Below are positions 1 to 7,465 of a stretch of DNA of 55,718 nt, piece by piece. The stretch's first letter is position 1. Each line of letters begins with the position of its first letter. The DNA is taken from assembly GCA_900550445.1 (NCBI GenBank), contig URSF01000014.1, positions 1-55,718 on the forward strand, in the 5' to 3' direction. The notes under the pieces are model-generated. The model had not been told where the DNA came from. It was given only the letters and a program-made list of their open reading frames with translations, and searched no databases. A program made the position numbers and the translations under genes. Source of the stretch: an uncultured Rhodospirillaceae bacterium. Lineage in GTDB: Bacteria > Pseudomonadota > Alphaproteobacteria > CAAGCB01 > CAG-977.

Positions 1-12
1 TTTTTTGGATAC

Positions 13-25
13 GGGGGGGGGGGGG
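13..25. repeat. 13-base G homopolymer run
   Basis: Thirteen consecutive G lie immediately downstream of the stop codon of the XRE regulator (on its coding strand, C13 one base after the stop). Runs this long are rare by chance in a genome of moderate GC and are prone to slippage. It is outside any coding frame, so length change would affect only the 3' end of the transcript. Confidence 0.9.
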
Positions 26-26
26 A

Positions 27-437
27 TTATTTTTTGATCCTGAAGCTTTTCGCAAGGTTTAAGAGGGCTGTTTGCTGCTCTTTTGTCAAAGAGCGAAACA
101 GTTCAAGCATTGTCGTTTCATCAGACGAAGAAGAAAGATGCAGCCTTAATTCGTGCAATAATTCCTCTATTTTCAAGCAGATTTGAGAGGCGGGCGTATT
201 TTGATCCGGCATGTTTACCGATTCGCGGGGCAACAGAATGTCCGAAATATCGCACTCCAGTGCTTTACTGAGCTTGATCAGCCAGAATTCCTTCAGCTGG
301 ATATGCCCCTTTTCCAGTTTGTTGATCTGAGCGCGCTGTGTATCCATTTTATCCGCCAGCTGCTGCATGGTCCAGCCTTTTGCTAAACGCAGTTTTTCAA
401 TGTTATTCGGGCGTTCTGTTCTTTCTCTCATTTTCAT
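27..437 (-). CDS. XRE-family HTH transcriptional regulator
   Basis: A 136-residue protein with an N-terminal Cro/C1-type helix-turn-helix at about residues 11-70: the pattern LRLAKGWTMQQLADKM, then AQINKLEKG as the recognition region, is typical of XRE regulators. The rest (about 75-136) is a helical extension, perhaps for dimerisation or ligand sensing, that I do not recognise. The start is ATG at 437; a second ATG two codons on could also serve. A 15-bp perfect palindrome (473-487) sits 36 bp upstream of the start and further GGGATA half-sites flank it at 439-444 and 522-527, so autoregulation is plausible. No target gene can be named from the sequence. Confidence 0.85.
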   Translation of the reverse strand: MKMRERTERPNNIEKLRLAKGWTMQQLADKMDTQRAQINKLEKGHIQLKEFWLIKLSKALECDISDILLPRESVNMPDQNTPASQICLKIEELLHELRLHLSSSSDETTMLELFRSLTKEQQTALLNLAKSFRIKK

Positions 438-472
438 CGGGATATTATGTCACAGCTGAAAAAAGGCTTAAA

Positions 473-487
473 TATCCCGTTGGGATA
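473..487. promoter_or_regulatory. Palindromic operator candidate (TATCCC-N3-GGGATA)
   Basis: TATCCCGTTGGGATA is a perfect 6-bp inverted repeat around a 3-bp spacer. Extra GGGATA copies lie at 439-444, just upstream of the start codon, and at 522-527. Spaced half-sites upstream of an XRE gene are the usual arrangement for autorepression. That this regulator binds them is inference. Confidence 0.5.
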
Positions 488-700
488 CAGAAAAAAAGAT
501 TAAGGAAAAACGGTTGTTTTCGGGATAAAACCCGGTCTGTTTCCGGGCGGGCGGATATCGAGGCGTTCAAAGTTCTGACGACCGGCCGACGGGAAAAAAC
601 GGGGCGGCAGTGTCAAGGTGTTTCCGTTTGTTTGTGGTATGTTTGATTTTTTTATCGTTTTTGCCGGCTTCAATTTTTCCGACGTCGTTTTAATAAAAAT

Positions 701-728
701 AAAACCCCCGCATTGACGCGGGGGTTTT
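701..728 (-). terminator. Intrinsic terminator of the cysteine-rich protein gene
   Basis: Stem AAAACCCCCGC (701-711) with GCGGGGGTTTT (718-728), 6-nt loop. On the minus strand it is followed by a T-rich tract. It lies 12 bp past the stop of the gene at 741-1298. Confidence 0.85.
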
Positions 729-740
729 CCTTTTTAAATA

Positions 741-1298
741 TTAATTCTGAATCGCTGTCTGGCAGGTGTAATTTGTTCCTTTGACCAGATAGTCGATATC
801 CCAGCCGGTTGTGCAGCCGTAACCGCAGGACAGCGGGTATTTCGTACAAACCAGTTCTTTGCCGCCGTTTTTGGCGCCCGGACGGTCATAATAAAATCCT
901 TCGCCGCAGTATCTGATGCAGTCGGTGTCTTTGTCCGATTGTGTCGGAATATATTCGCATTTGTTGTTAACTAATTTATATCCGTCTTTGCAGGCCGTGC
1001 ATTTGGTTTTTGAATCGCATGCTTTACAGCCCGTCATTGCTTCATCGCATGCTTTACAGCCGTCTTTCCCGGCATTATAGGTGCCTGTGTAACAGGTGTT
1101 TGAAGCGGATCCGCCGATCGAACCGGGATTGTTATAATCCGAATATGCTGATGATGCCGCCGCGCTGCCTCGTCCCAATTTTACAGCTCTTGCCAATACA
1201 AAAGAATCGGAATCGTTAAAAATTCCGGCCGCATTGACCGGCTCTGTCCAGAAGGCAAAGCTGCCTGTAAATAACAAAAAGAAAAAATATCGTAACAT
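741..1298 (-). CDS. Secreted cysteine-rich protein with AVKLGR motif
   Basis: A 185-residue protein with a clear signal peptide (hydrophobic to about residue 17, cleavage likely after VNA at 21-23). The mature N-terminus carries AVKLGR, which recurs in the secreted cysteine-rich protein at 16496-16939. The middle has closely spaced CxxC and CxAC units (CKACDEAMTGCKACDSKTKCTAC) resembling furin-type or epidermal-growth-factor-like cysteine repeats, and the C-terminal part has eight more cysteines. It is probably a disulfide-stabilised periplasmic or surface protein; function unknown. The ATG at 1298 has a good ribosome site (AGGGAGA, 8 nt away). A 22-G run lies 73 bp upstream of the start. Confidence 0.75.
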   Translation of the reverse strand: MLRYFFFLLFTGSFAFWTEPVNAAGIFNDSDSFVLARAVKLGRGSAAASSAYSDYNNPGSIGGSASNTCYTGTYNAGKDGCKACDEAMTGCKACDSKTKCTACKDGYKLVNNKCEYIPTQSDKDTDCIRYCGEGFYYDRPGAKNGGKELVCTKYPLSCGYGCTTGWDIDYLVKGTNYTCQTAIQN

Positions 1299-1370
1299 GG
1301 AAATTCTCCCTGAAATGTTGCAGATAATACAATTTTATGGAGAATTTATTTTTTTTAAAAGCGAAAAAAC

Positions 1371-1392
1371 GGGGGGGGGGGGGGGGGGGGGG
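1371..1392. repeat. 22-base G homopolymer upstream of a secreted protein gene
   Basis: Twenty-two uninterrupted G flanked by AT-rich DNA, in the probable promoter region of the gene at 741-1298, 73 bp from its start codon. Long poly-G or poly-C runs in promoters are known phase-variation switches in several bacteria. The exact length may also be unreliable in a sequence assembly. Confidence 0.9.
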
Positions 1393-1604
1393 CGATTTTA
1401 AGCAAAAAATAGATTTAACATATTAAAATATATATGAAAAAAATTTTTTGAATTTTTTAAGACAATACATTTAAAACGAGAAAAGTTTTTTTATCATATA
1501 ACTTATGATCTGCGACGGCAGAAAATGAAGAAATAAAATCGATTCGTTATTTTGTTTTTTCGGTCGCACGAATGACGGGAAAACGTTTGTTGTCGTTCGT
1601 ATGC

Positions 1605-1631
1605 AAAACCCCCGTTTCGGACGGGGGTTTT
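1605..1631 (-). terminator. Intrinsic terminator of the LonB-type protease
   Basis: Perfect 11-bp stem AAAACCCCCGT (1605-1615) and ACGGGGGTTTT (1621-1631), 5-nt loop, 6 bp past the protease stop. It uses nearly the same stem as the terminators at 701-728 and 21358-21387. Confidence 0.85.
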
Positions 1632-1637
1632 CACGGT

Positions 1638-4076
1638 TTATATTTTGTTTTTGGGAGGTACATGAGTCTGCCGGCGGTATTCCAGATTTTGCACCAAAAA
1701 CTGATTTAAGCGTTTCTGCACTTTTCCGTTAATCGTGTTTTCGGGATAATTTCCGGCGGCGTCACGTTCCCCGGCCGGCAAACCGGTCAGGATTTCAATA
1801 CCTTCGTCAATCGTGGATACGGGGTAAATATGGAACATGCCGGATTTGCAGGCTTCGACAATATCCTGACGCAGCATCAGATTGACGACGTTTGTCCGAG
1901 GAATTAAAACGCCCTGCGTTCCCGTCAGTCCGCGCATGCGGCAAATATCAAAGAAGCCTTCGATTTTTTCGTTAACGCCGCCGATCGCCTGGATCTGTCC
2001 GAACTGATTGACGGATCCCGTCACGGCCAGATTTTGTTTGATGGGAACGTCGGACAAGGCGGACAACAAAGCGTACAATTCCGTCGAAGACGCCGAATCC
2101 CCGTCAATTTCACCGTAAGACTGTTCAAAAACAAGCGTCGCTTCCATTGACAACGGCGCGTTTTGGGAAAAACGAGACGCCAAAAAGCTTGATAAAATCA
2201 AAACGCCTTTGGTATGCAGAGGACCGCCCAAATCGACTTCGCGTTCAATATCAATGATTTCGCCCGATCCCATGCGCGTCAGGCAAGTGATCCGGCTGGG
2301 TTTGCCGAACGACAGCTGGCCGAATTCAAACACGGCCAGACCGTTGATCTGCCCGACGACGGCGCCGTCCGTATCAATCAGAACGGAACCGCGCTTGATT
2401 TGTTCGGTCATTCTTTCCTGAATACGGTCGGAACGTTTGATTTTGGATATAATGGCCTGATCAACATGGCCGCGCGTAATGACGGGAGATTTGCCGTCCG
2501 TCATGGCGCAGTAGTTGGCTTCGCGGATCAGGTCGCTGATGGAAGCGATGTGCGCCGTCAGTTTTTGACTGTCTTCCGCCAGGCGGGAAGCGTGTTCGAT
2601 CAGGCGGGCGACGGCGTCTTTTTGCAGCGGGCGCAGTTTGTTGCGCCGAGCCTGCGTGGCAATCAGGCGGGCATATTTCGATATGTTTTCCTGCGTTTTT
2701 TCCATATAAGGAAAGAAGTTTGCTTCCACCTTAAACAATTCCATAAAGTCGGGGTCGTTTTCCGCCAGCATGTAATACAATTCCGGTTCGCCCAGCAATA
2801 CGACCTTTACATTCAAAGGAATGGCTTCGGGTTCCAGAATCGTCGTCATCATACCGTCGGACGACGGCGGATCCATGGTGATTTTTTTCGACCGCAGAGC
2901 GCGTTTTAACGCTTCCCAGGACGAAGTCTGATTTAACAGGTCTTTGGCTTCAATGACTAAAAAACCGCCGTTGGCTTCGTGCAGGGCGCCGGCTTTGATC
3001 ATGTTGAAATCGGTAATCAAAGCGCCGTACTGCTGCTGGCGGTCGATGCGGCCGATCAGGTTGGTTAAAATCGGGTGATCCAAAAAGATCAAAGGCGCTC
3101 CGTTCCTGTCGGTATGGTCGATCAGGACATTGACTTTGTAACGGCGCAAGGCGCCGTCCGTTTTTTGTTTGGGCAGAACGGGCAAAGGCTGTTCTTCGTC
3201 CGCCGGCGGCTGCGCCTGTTCTTCTTCGTCTTCCAAAAACAGATCGACGTTTTCAATGATATCGTCGTACATGTTGCGCAGAAACGTCGTTACGCTTTTG
3301 TTGCGCCGGTATTTCCGCTTCAAGTCGTCAATCAAATGCTTGATTGCCAAAGAGGCGAATTTTTCATTTAACTGTTCGATTTGTTCGCGCTGTTCCTTTT
3401 CCCATTTGGGAATGTCGTGCACGGCGTGTTCCAGTTCTTCCTGCGCGGCGTTTAATTCGGCCAGGACTTCCTGCTGTTCTTCTTCGGACAGTTTTTCAAA
3501 AGCTTCGGGGCTGAGCACGTCGCCGTCTTTGGTCGGCGCGACGACCAGTCCGACGGGCATGCGCAGAACGGAAACGTTTTTGCCCGTCGTGTGTTTCTGA
3601 ATGTCGTCAAAGTATTTTGTTTTCTGATCGCGGAAAGCGTCTTCAATCGCTTTAAGCTGCGTTTTGTATTCGTCGCCGTCAAATACGGCCGGCAGAGCGA
3701 CTCTGATTTCGCCGATCAGTTTGTCCACGGCTTTGGCAAAGATTTTCGCTTTGCCCGCCGGCATGCGAATCGCCGCGGGCTTGTACGGCGTTTTAAAGTT
3801 ATAAACGTAACACCAGTCGTTCGGCGTTTTGCATTTTTTGGCCGCTTTCCCCAAAATCTGACGTACCAGCGACGCTTTGCCCGTTCCTTCCGGGCCGATG
3901 CAGAACAGGTTATATCCGTAAGAATCGACGCTGATGCCGAAATTTATGGCGTTGATTGCCTGTTCCTGGCCCAAAGGCTGATTTAAATCCTCCAGATCCC
4001 GCGTCGTTTCAAAAGACAGAAAGTCTAAATCGCATGTGCTGTACAGTTGTTGATAAGAAAGAGCTGATACGGTCAT
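1638..4076 (-). CDS. LonB-type ATP-dependent protease
   Basis: An 812-residue AAA+ serine protease of the soluble Lon-like (AAA_32/LonB) type. Walker A GPEGTGKAS is at residues 61-69. The middle has a long helical insertion (about 150-300) rich in Glu and Gln. NGGFLVIEAKDLL lies at the Walker B position. The C-terminal Lon protease domain carries the catalytic Ser in GDSAS (Ser661) and the catalytic Lys in NEKIEGFF (Lys704), so the Ser-Lys dyad is intact. It degrades unfolded or regulatory proteins in the cytoplasm; the substrate is unknown. The start at 4076 has a strong AGAGG ribosome site. It appears monocistronic. Confidence 0.93.
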   Translation of the reverse strand: MTVSALSYQQLYSTCDLDFLSFETTRDLEDLNQPLGQEQAINAINFGISVDSYGYNLFCIGPEGTGKASLVRQILGKAAKKCKTPNDWCYVYNFKTPYKPAAIRMPAGKAKIFAKAVDKLIGEIRVALPAVFDGDEYKTQLKAIEDAFRDQKTKYFDDIQKHTTGKNVSVLRMPVGLVVAPTKDGDVLSPEAFEKLSEEEQQEVLAELNAAQEELEHAVHDIPKWEKEQREQIEQLNEKFASLAIKHLIDDLKRKYRRNKSVTTFLRNMYDDIIENVDLFLEDEEEQAQPPADEEQPLPVLPKQKTDGALRRYKVNVLIDHTDRNGAPLIFLDHPILTNLIGRIDRQQQYGALITDFNMIKAGALHEANGGFLVIEAKDLLNQTSSWEALKRALRSKKITMDPPSSDGMMTTILEPEAIPLNVKVVLLGEPELYYMLAENDPDFMELFKVEANFFPYMEKTQENISKYARLIATQARRNKLRPLQKDAVARLIEHASRLAEDSQKLTAHIASISDLIREANYCAMTDGKSPVITRGHVDQAIISKIKRSDRIQERMTEQIKRGSVLIDTDGAVVGQINGLAVFEFGQLSFGKPSRITCLTRMGSGEIIDIEREVDLGGPLHTKGVLILSSFLASRFSQNAPLSMEATLVFEQSYGEIDGDSASSTELYALLSALSDVPIKQNLAVTGSVNQFGQIQAIGGVNEKIEGFFDICRMRGLTGTQGVLIPRTNVVNLMLRQDIVEACKSGMFHIYPVSTIDEGIEILTGLPAGERDAAGNYPENTINGKVQKRLNQFLVQNLEYRRQTHVPPKNKI

Positions 4077-4108
4077 TTGGAACCTCTTTTGGTATGCGGG
4101 CCGAAAGG

Positions 4109-4993
4109 TTAATCCCCGGCACGGCGTTTCAAGATATAAATACTTGCAGCTATGATGATAATCACACCTGCGGCAAAATGCAAAGAAAGCGTTTCATGAA
4201 AAAAACACCAGCCGATAAAAGCGGATACGGGAATCTGCAGATAATCAACGGGCGAAATAATGGTCGCTTTGCCGATCTGATAAGCGCGGATAACGCAGTA
4301 TTGGGCGGCCGTGGCCGTTGCGGCTATGGCAAAAACGCAGCCCAGCGTTTTAAGGCCGAACGGAATCCATTGGCAATAGGCCGGGTAAGCCGTGACAACG
4401 CAGCAGGCCAGTCCGAAGTACATCAGCATGGCCAGATGATTTTCCGTGCGCGACAGTTTCTGAATGTAAATATATGTCAGCGCCAGTAAAAACGAAGCGC
4501 TTAAAGCCGCGATTTCCGGCAGACTGAGTCCCATCGGGCCGGGATTCAGAACAATAATAATGCCGATGAATCCGATACATGTGGCCGTTGCTCTTTTCCA
4601 GCCGACTTTTTCCTTAAGCATGACGGCCGCCAGAGGAATGGTAAACAGCGGCCGGGTAAAAACGATTGCCGTCGCGGCGGCCAGATGCATATGCGTATAA
4701 GTATAAAATGTCAGAAGAATATTCGCCGCGCCGAACAGCAGTCGGCAGGCGTAATTTTTATACTGCGTCGTTTTCATGATGCCGAAGCCCGCTTTGATAA
4801 TAAACGGCAAAACGAACAGCGACTGAAACAGGCTGCGCAGAAAAACAATCTGGACGGAGCCCAGTTTTTCACCGGTAAATTTAACGGTACTGTAGGAAAT
4901 TTGAAATAAAATAACAGAGCCGAACAGCCATAAAGCGCCGGCCATGTTGGGGTGCAGCCGGGGAAAGTTGATTTTTTGAAAGCATTTCGGCAT
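4109..4993 (-). CDS. EamA/DMT-family membrane transporter
   Basis: A 294-residue protein with about ten hydrophobic segments in two EamA repeats, the typical size of drug/metabolite exporters. TRPLFTIPLAAVMLKEKVGW ends the first repeat and PVSAFIGWCFFHETL the second; Glu after the ninth segment is typical of the family. The much longer open frame reaching 5773 is antisense to the TPR gene and is rejected. ATG at 4993 has AAGG 11 nt upstream; an inner ATG at 4945 is an alternative. It is divergent from the TPR gene with 48 bp between. The substrate cannot be told. Confidence 0.85.
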   Translation of the reverse strand: MPKCFQKINFPRLHPNMAGALWLFGSVILFQISYSTVKFTGEKLGSVQIVFLRSLFQSLFVLPFIIKAGFGIMKTTQYKNYACRLLFGAANILLTFYTYTHMHLAAATAIVFTRPLFTIPLAAVMLKEKVGWKRATATCIGFIGIIIVLNPGPMGLSLPEIAALSASFLLALTYIYIQKLSRTENHLAMLMYFGLACCVVTAYPAYCQWIPFGLKTLGCVFAIAATATAAQYCVIRAYQIGKATIISPVDYLQIPVSAFIGWCFFHETLSLHFAAGVIIIIAASIYILKRRAGD

Positions 4994-5041
4994 ATGATTT
5001 GTTACCTTAAAGACAAAACATGTCATTATATGGGGCAGAAT

Positions 5042-6382
5042 ATGAATCAATCGTATATATTGACGCGGGAAATTATTGAAAATTACCGTCTGATCTGCCG
5101 GCAGGATCCCCGGGACATTGAAAACTGGCTGATGCTGGGGCGGTGTCTGGTTGATGTTCAGCTGTATGAAGAAGCCGAAAAAGCTTTGATGAAAATTTTT
5201 GAAGAAGGGCGTTTTTTCGCTTTTAAAAACGGCGTGCCCCGTCTGCGTCTGTCCGCTTTGCTGCATTGGCGGCGTAACCGTTTGTTTTTTGCGAAAGCCT
5301 ATGCGGATATGGCGATGATTTCCCTGAATCAGGGAAATCTGGCCGAATCGGAACGGCTGTTGACAATGGCTCTGGCCGTTTTTGAAAAAGAACAAAACGA
5401 TTATGAATACGCCCGCGCGGCAAACCGGCTGGGAATGGTGTACAGGCTGGCCGGCGCTTTTGAAAGCGCGGAAGAAGCACATTACCGGGCCAAAAAACTG
5501 GCCGAACAACACGGCTGGACTTTTGTGTTGGCGGAAACGCTGGGCAATTTGGGAATGGTGTATGAAGGCAAAGACAGATTTGAACAGGCGCTGGATCATC
5601 ATCGTGAAGCGCTGGCTTTGTTCAATCAGGACGACAGACATTGTTTTGAAGCCGCCTGTCAGCAGCGTCAGATCGGATTGTGCTGTTTGCGCAACGGGCG
5701 TCTGCAGGAATCTTGGGATACGTTTGCGGAAGCTTTGGCTGCTTTTAAAAAACAAAATGATTTGCAGTTTCAAAGCAGAATCTTAAACGATATGACTCTG
5801 GTCTGCCAGGTGCGGGGAGACGAAGAAAAAGCTTTGGCCACTGCACGAAAAGCCGTCACGGCGGCTCTGAAATCCGGCGATGATTTTGAAACGGCCGCCA
5901 ACCGGCTGCTGTATGCGGGGCTGAAAGTTGAAAAAAATCCGAACGATCCCGAAATTGAAGAATTGCTGTTTCCGGCTTTGGCTTTTTTTAAGGAAAAAGA
6001 CAAAAAAGCCGAAAATGCCAACGCGGCCGCCATGCTGGGGCTGACTTATCTGCGCCGCGGCGAATGGGACAAAGCCGAAAGCTTTTTTAAAGATTCTCTG
6101 CACATAGAAGAAATGCTGCGCCGCAGTCTGGGGCAGGCGTCCGATTACAGTAATCTGGGATTGATCGCGCAGAAAAAAGGCCAGCTGCAAAAAGCCGCCG
6201 AATATTGGCTGAAAGCTTCCGTTTTATTTGAAAACAGCGGCGACGCCGATGCCGCCGAATATTTTAAAAACAAAACGGTGGATTTGTTTGAAAGCCGGGG
6301 CGATACGGCCGCCGCCGCATATTTCAGGCGTCAGGCAAAACTTATGTCGGGGGTTGAAGAAGCTCTTCCTCGGGCAAAGTAG
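5042..6382 (+). CDS. Tetratricopeptide-repeat protein
   Basis: A 446-residue, mostly helical protein made of degenerate TPR units from about residue 85 to the end, for example NRLGMVYRLAGAFESAEEAH and NLGMVYEGKDRFEQALDHH, with the TPR spacing of Gly, Tyr and Ala positions. There is no signal peptide or membrane segment, so it is probably a cytoplasmic scaffold. I chose ATG 5042, preceded by GGGG 6 nt away; ATG 5030 in the same frame is possible. Its 3' end overlaps that of the convergent EEP-fold gene by 41 bp. No enzymatic domain seen. Confidence 0.8.
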   Translation: MNQSYILTREIIENYRLICRQDPRDIENWLMLGRCLVDVQLYEEAEKALMKIFEEGRFFAFKNGVPRLRLSALLHWRRNRLFFAKAYADMAMISLNQGNLAESERLLTMALAVFEKEQNDYEYARAANRLGMVYRLAGAFESAEEAHYRAKKLAEQHGWTFVLAETLGNLGMVYEGKDRFEQALDHHREALALFNQDDRHCFEAACQQRQIGLCCLRNGRLQESWDTFAEALAAFKKQNDLQFQSRILNDMTLVCQVRGDEEKALATARKAVTAALKSGDDFETAANRLLYAGLKVEKNPNDPEIEELLFPALAFFKEKDKKAENANAAAMLGLTYLRRGEWDKAESFFKDSLHIEEMLRRSLGQASDYSNLGLIAQKKGQLQKAAEYWLKASVLFENSGDADAAEYFKNKTVDLFESRGDTAAAAYFRRQAKLMSGVEEALPRAK

Positions 6383-7394
6383 GCTGCAGCTCAAAAAATT
6401 CGATTTCTTTGCGAATCGGAGCGATTTTAAATGTTGCCGAAATGGCGTTATAATCCGTCCCGATCATGTTTTCCGCCCGGATATCCGATACTTCAATTCC
6501 CGGGTGGGTGTAAATGTGATCTGTCGGTCGGCGCGCGTACAGCGGTTTGTCCGTGCCTGATTCCAATAATTTGCCCTGCGGTTTTAAACCGGCGTAGGAT
6601 TCCAGGTCTTTTAACAGCCAGCTCCACCCGGACGCGCCGAAATTGCCCATTAAAATCACCGGTTCGTCGCGGCCGCGGGCAAAATCGGCCAGCTCGAAAA
6701 TCTTCTGTTTGGTCCGCGCATAGGCTTTTTCCCGCCACGGATTATCAAAGTTGGTCAGCAGCAAAGTCAATTTGCGCGTTCCGATGACGCGGGAAACCCA
6801 TAATCCGTCTTCTCCGGCCGTTATGCCCCGGTCAACGCCGGGCGTTCTGGCAAAAATCAGTTTCATCTTGCCGGTCGTGTCCAGCGTCTGGTTTTGCAGC
6901 TGGTAATATCCGGACAAATCGTCCAGCTGTCTGTAAATTTCCACGGGAACGTTTGTCCATAAAACAAAATCGGCCTGCGTGTTTTCCATAACGCCGCGTA
7001 TTTCATTGGCTTTGTTTTCCGCCCCTTTCAGGTTCTGGTACAACACGGTGAAGACATAAGAATCTTCGGGCAGGGCGGATTCTTTTTGAAACAGATAGGA
7101 ATGTGAAGCTACCAAAGCCAGATTGAGCAGCACCAAAATGAAAAAAATCAGCGTTTTGATCCATTCCCGCTTGATCAAACACCAGACGAATAACGCAAAA
7201 CTTAAGCAGGCAGCCTGAATTTTAAATTCGCCCAGATAGTCCAGCCGCCAGTCCAGACTGCGCCCCAGTGTGCCCAGCAGCGTCAAAACGGGGATCAAAA
7301 TTAACAATCCCGTTACTAAATAATGTTCCCGTTCTTCAAATTTGCGTTTTGACAAGTAACCCATTTTCCGACTCTGAAAAAATAAATCTGGCAT
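6342..7394 (-). CDS. Membrane EEP-fold (endonuclease/exonuclease/phosphatase-like) protein, probably inactive
   Basis: A 350-residue protein with three or four N-terminal transmembrane helices (about 25-120) followed by a domain laid out like the exonuclease-endonuclease-phosphatase fold. YQNLKG, FVLWTNVPVE, VILMGNFGASGW, TDHIYTHPG and GTDYNAI fall in the order of the EEP motifs. The metal-binding Glu is Asn, GDFN reads GNFG, and SDH reads TDY. The fold therefore seems kept while most catalytic residues are lost, suggesting a binding or structural role. ATG at 7364 (AGAG upstream) is an alternative start. It is divergent from the gene at 7466, with palindromes in between. Confidence 0.65.
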   Translation of the reverse strand: MPDLFFQSRKMGYLSKRKFEEREHYLVTGLLILIPVLTLLGTLGRSLDWRLDYLGEFKIQAACLSFALFVWCLIKREWIKTLIFFILVLLNLALVASHSYLFQKESALPEDSYVFTVLYQNLKGAENKANEIRGVMENTQADFVLWTNVPVEIYRQLDDLSGYYQLQNQTLDTTGKMKLIFARTPGVDRGITAGEDGLWVSRVIGTRKLTLLLTNFDNPWREKAYARTKQKIFELADFARGRDEPVILMGNFGASGWSWLLKDLESYAGLKPQGKLLESGTDKPLYARRPTDHIYTHPGIEVSDIRAENMIGTDYNAISATFKIAPIRKEIEFFELQPTLPEEELLQPPT

Positions 7395-7410
7395 GTTGAC
7401 GAAAATAAAG

Positions 7411-7437
7411 ATAACCTACTGTTATTTATCAAATAAC
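7411..7437. promoter_or_regulatory. Overlapping inverted repeats in a divergent promoter region
   Basis: ATAAC-N5-GTTAT (7411-7425) overlaps GTTATTT-ATC-AAATAAC (7421-7437), giving several GTTAT half-sites in the 71-bp space between two divergent genes. This suggests an operator controlling one or both. The binding factor is unknown. Confidence 0.4.
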
Positions 7438-7465
7438 GCAACCTTTTATCGGAAAATGAATAAAA

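Larger units (their letters stand above)
438..740. other. Intergenic region upstream of the XRE regulator
   Basis: About 300 bp lacking a convincing gene. It holds the palindromic operator candidate at 473-487, a third GGGATA half-site at 522-527, and at its far end the terminator of the cysteine-rich gene (701-728). The plus-strand open frame crossing it has no ribosome site or recognisable product. Confidence 0.6.
1299..1637. other. AT-rich intergenic region with G22 tract
   Basis: No gene seen. It contains the 22-G run at 1371-1392, very AT-rich DNA on both sides (1400-1500), which would hold the promoter of the minus-strand cysteine-rich gene, and the protease terminator at 1605-1631. 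Confidence 0.7.

Noticed and set aside
2214..2909. 231-residue plus-strand open frame within the LonB-type protease gene
   Set aside because: Antisense to well-conserved protease motifs and without ribosome site or recognised domain.
4994..5773. N-terminal 260-residue extension of the EamA transporter frame
   Set aside because: It is antisense to the TPR gene, has no transporter-like content, and a good start with a ribosome site exists at 4993.
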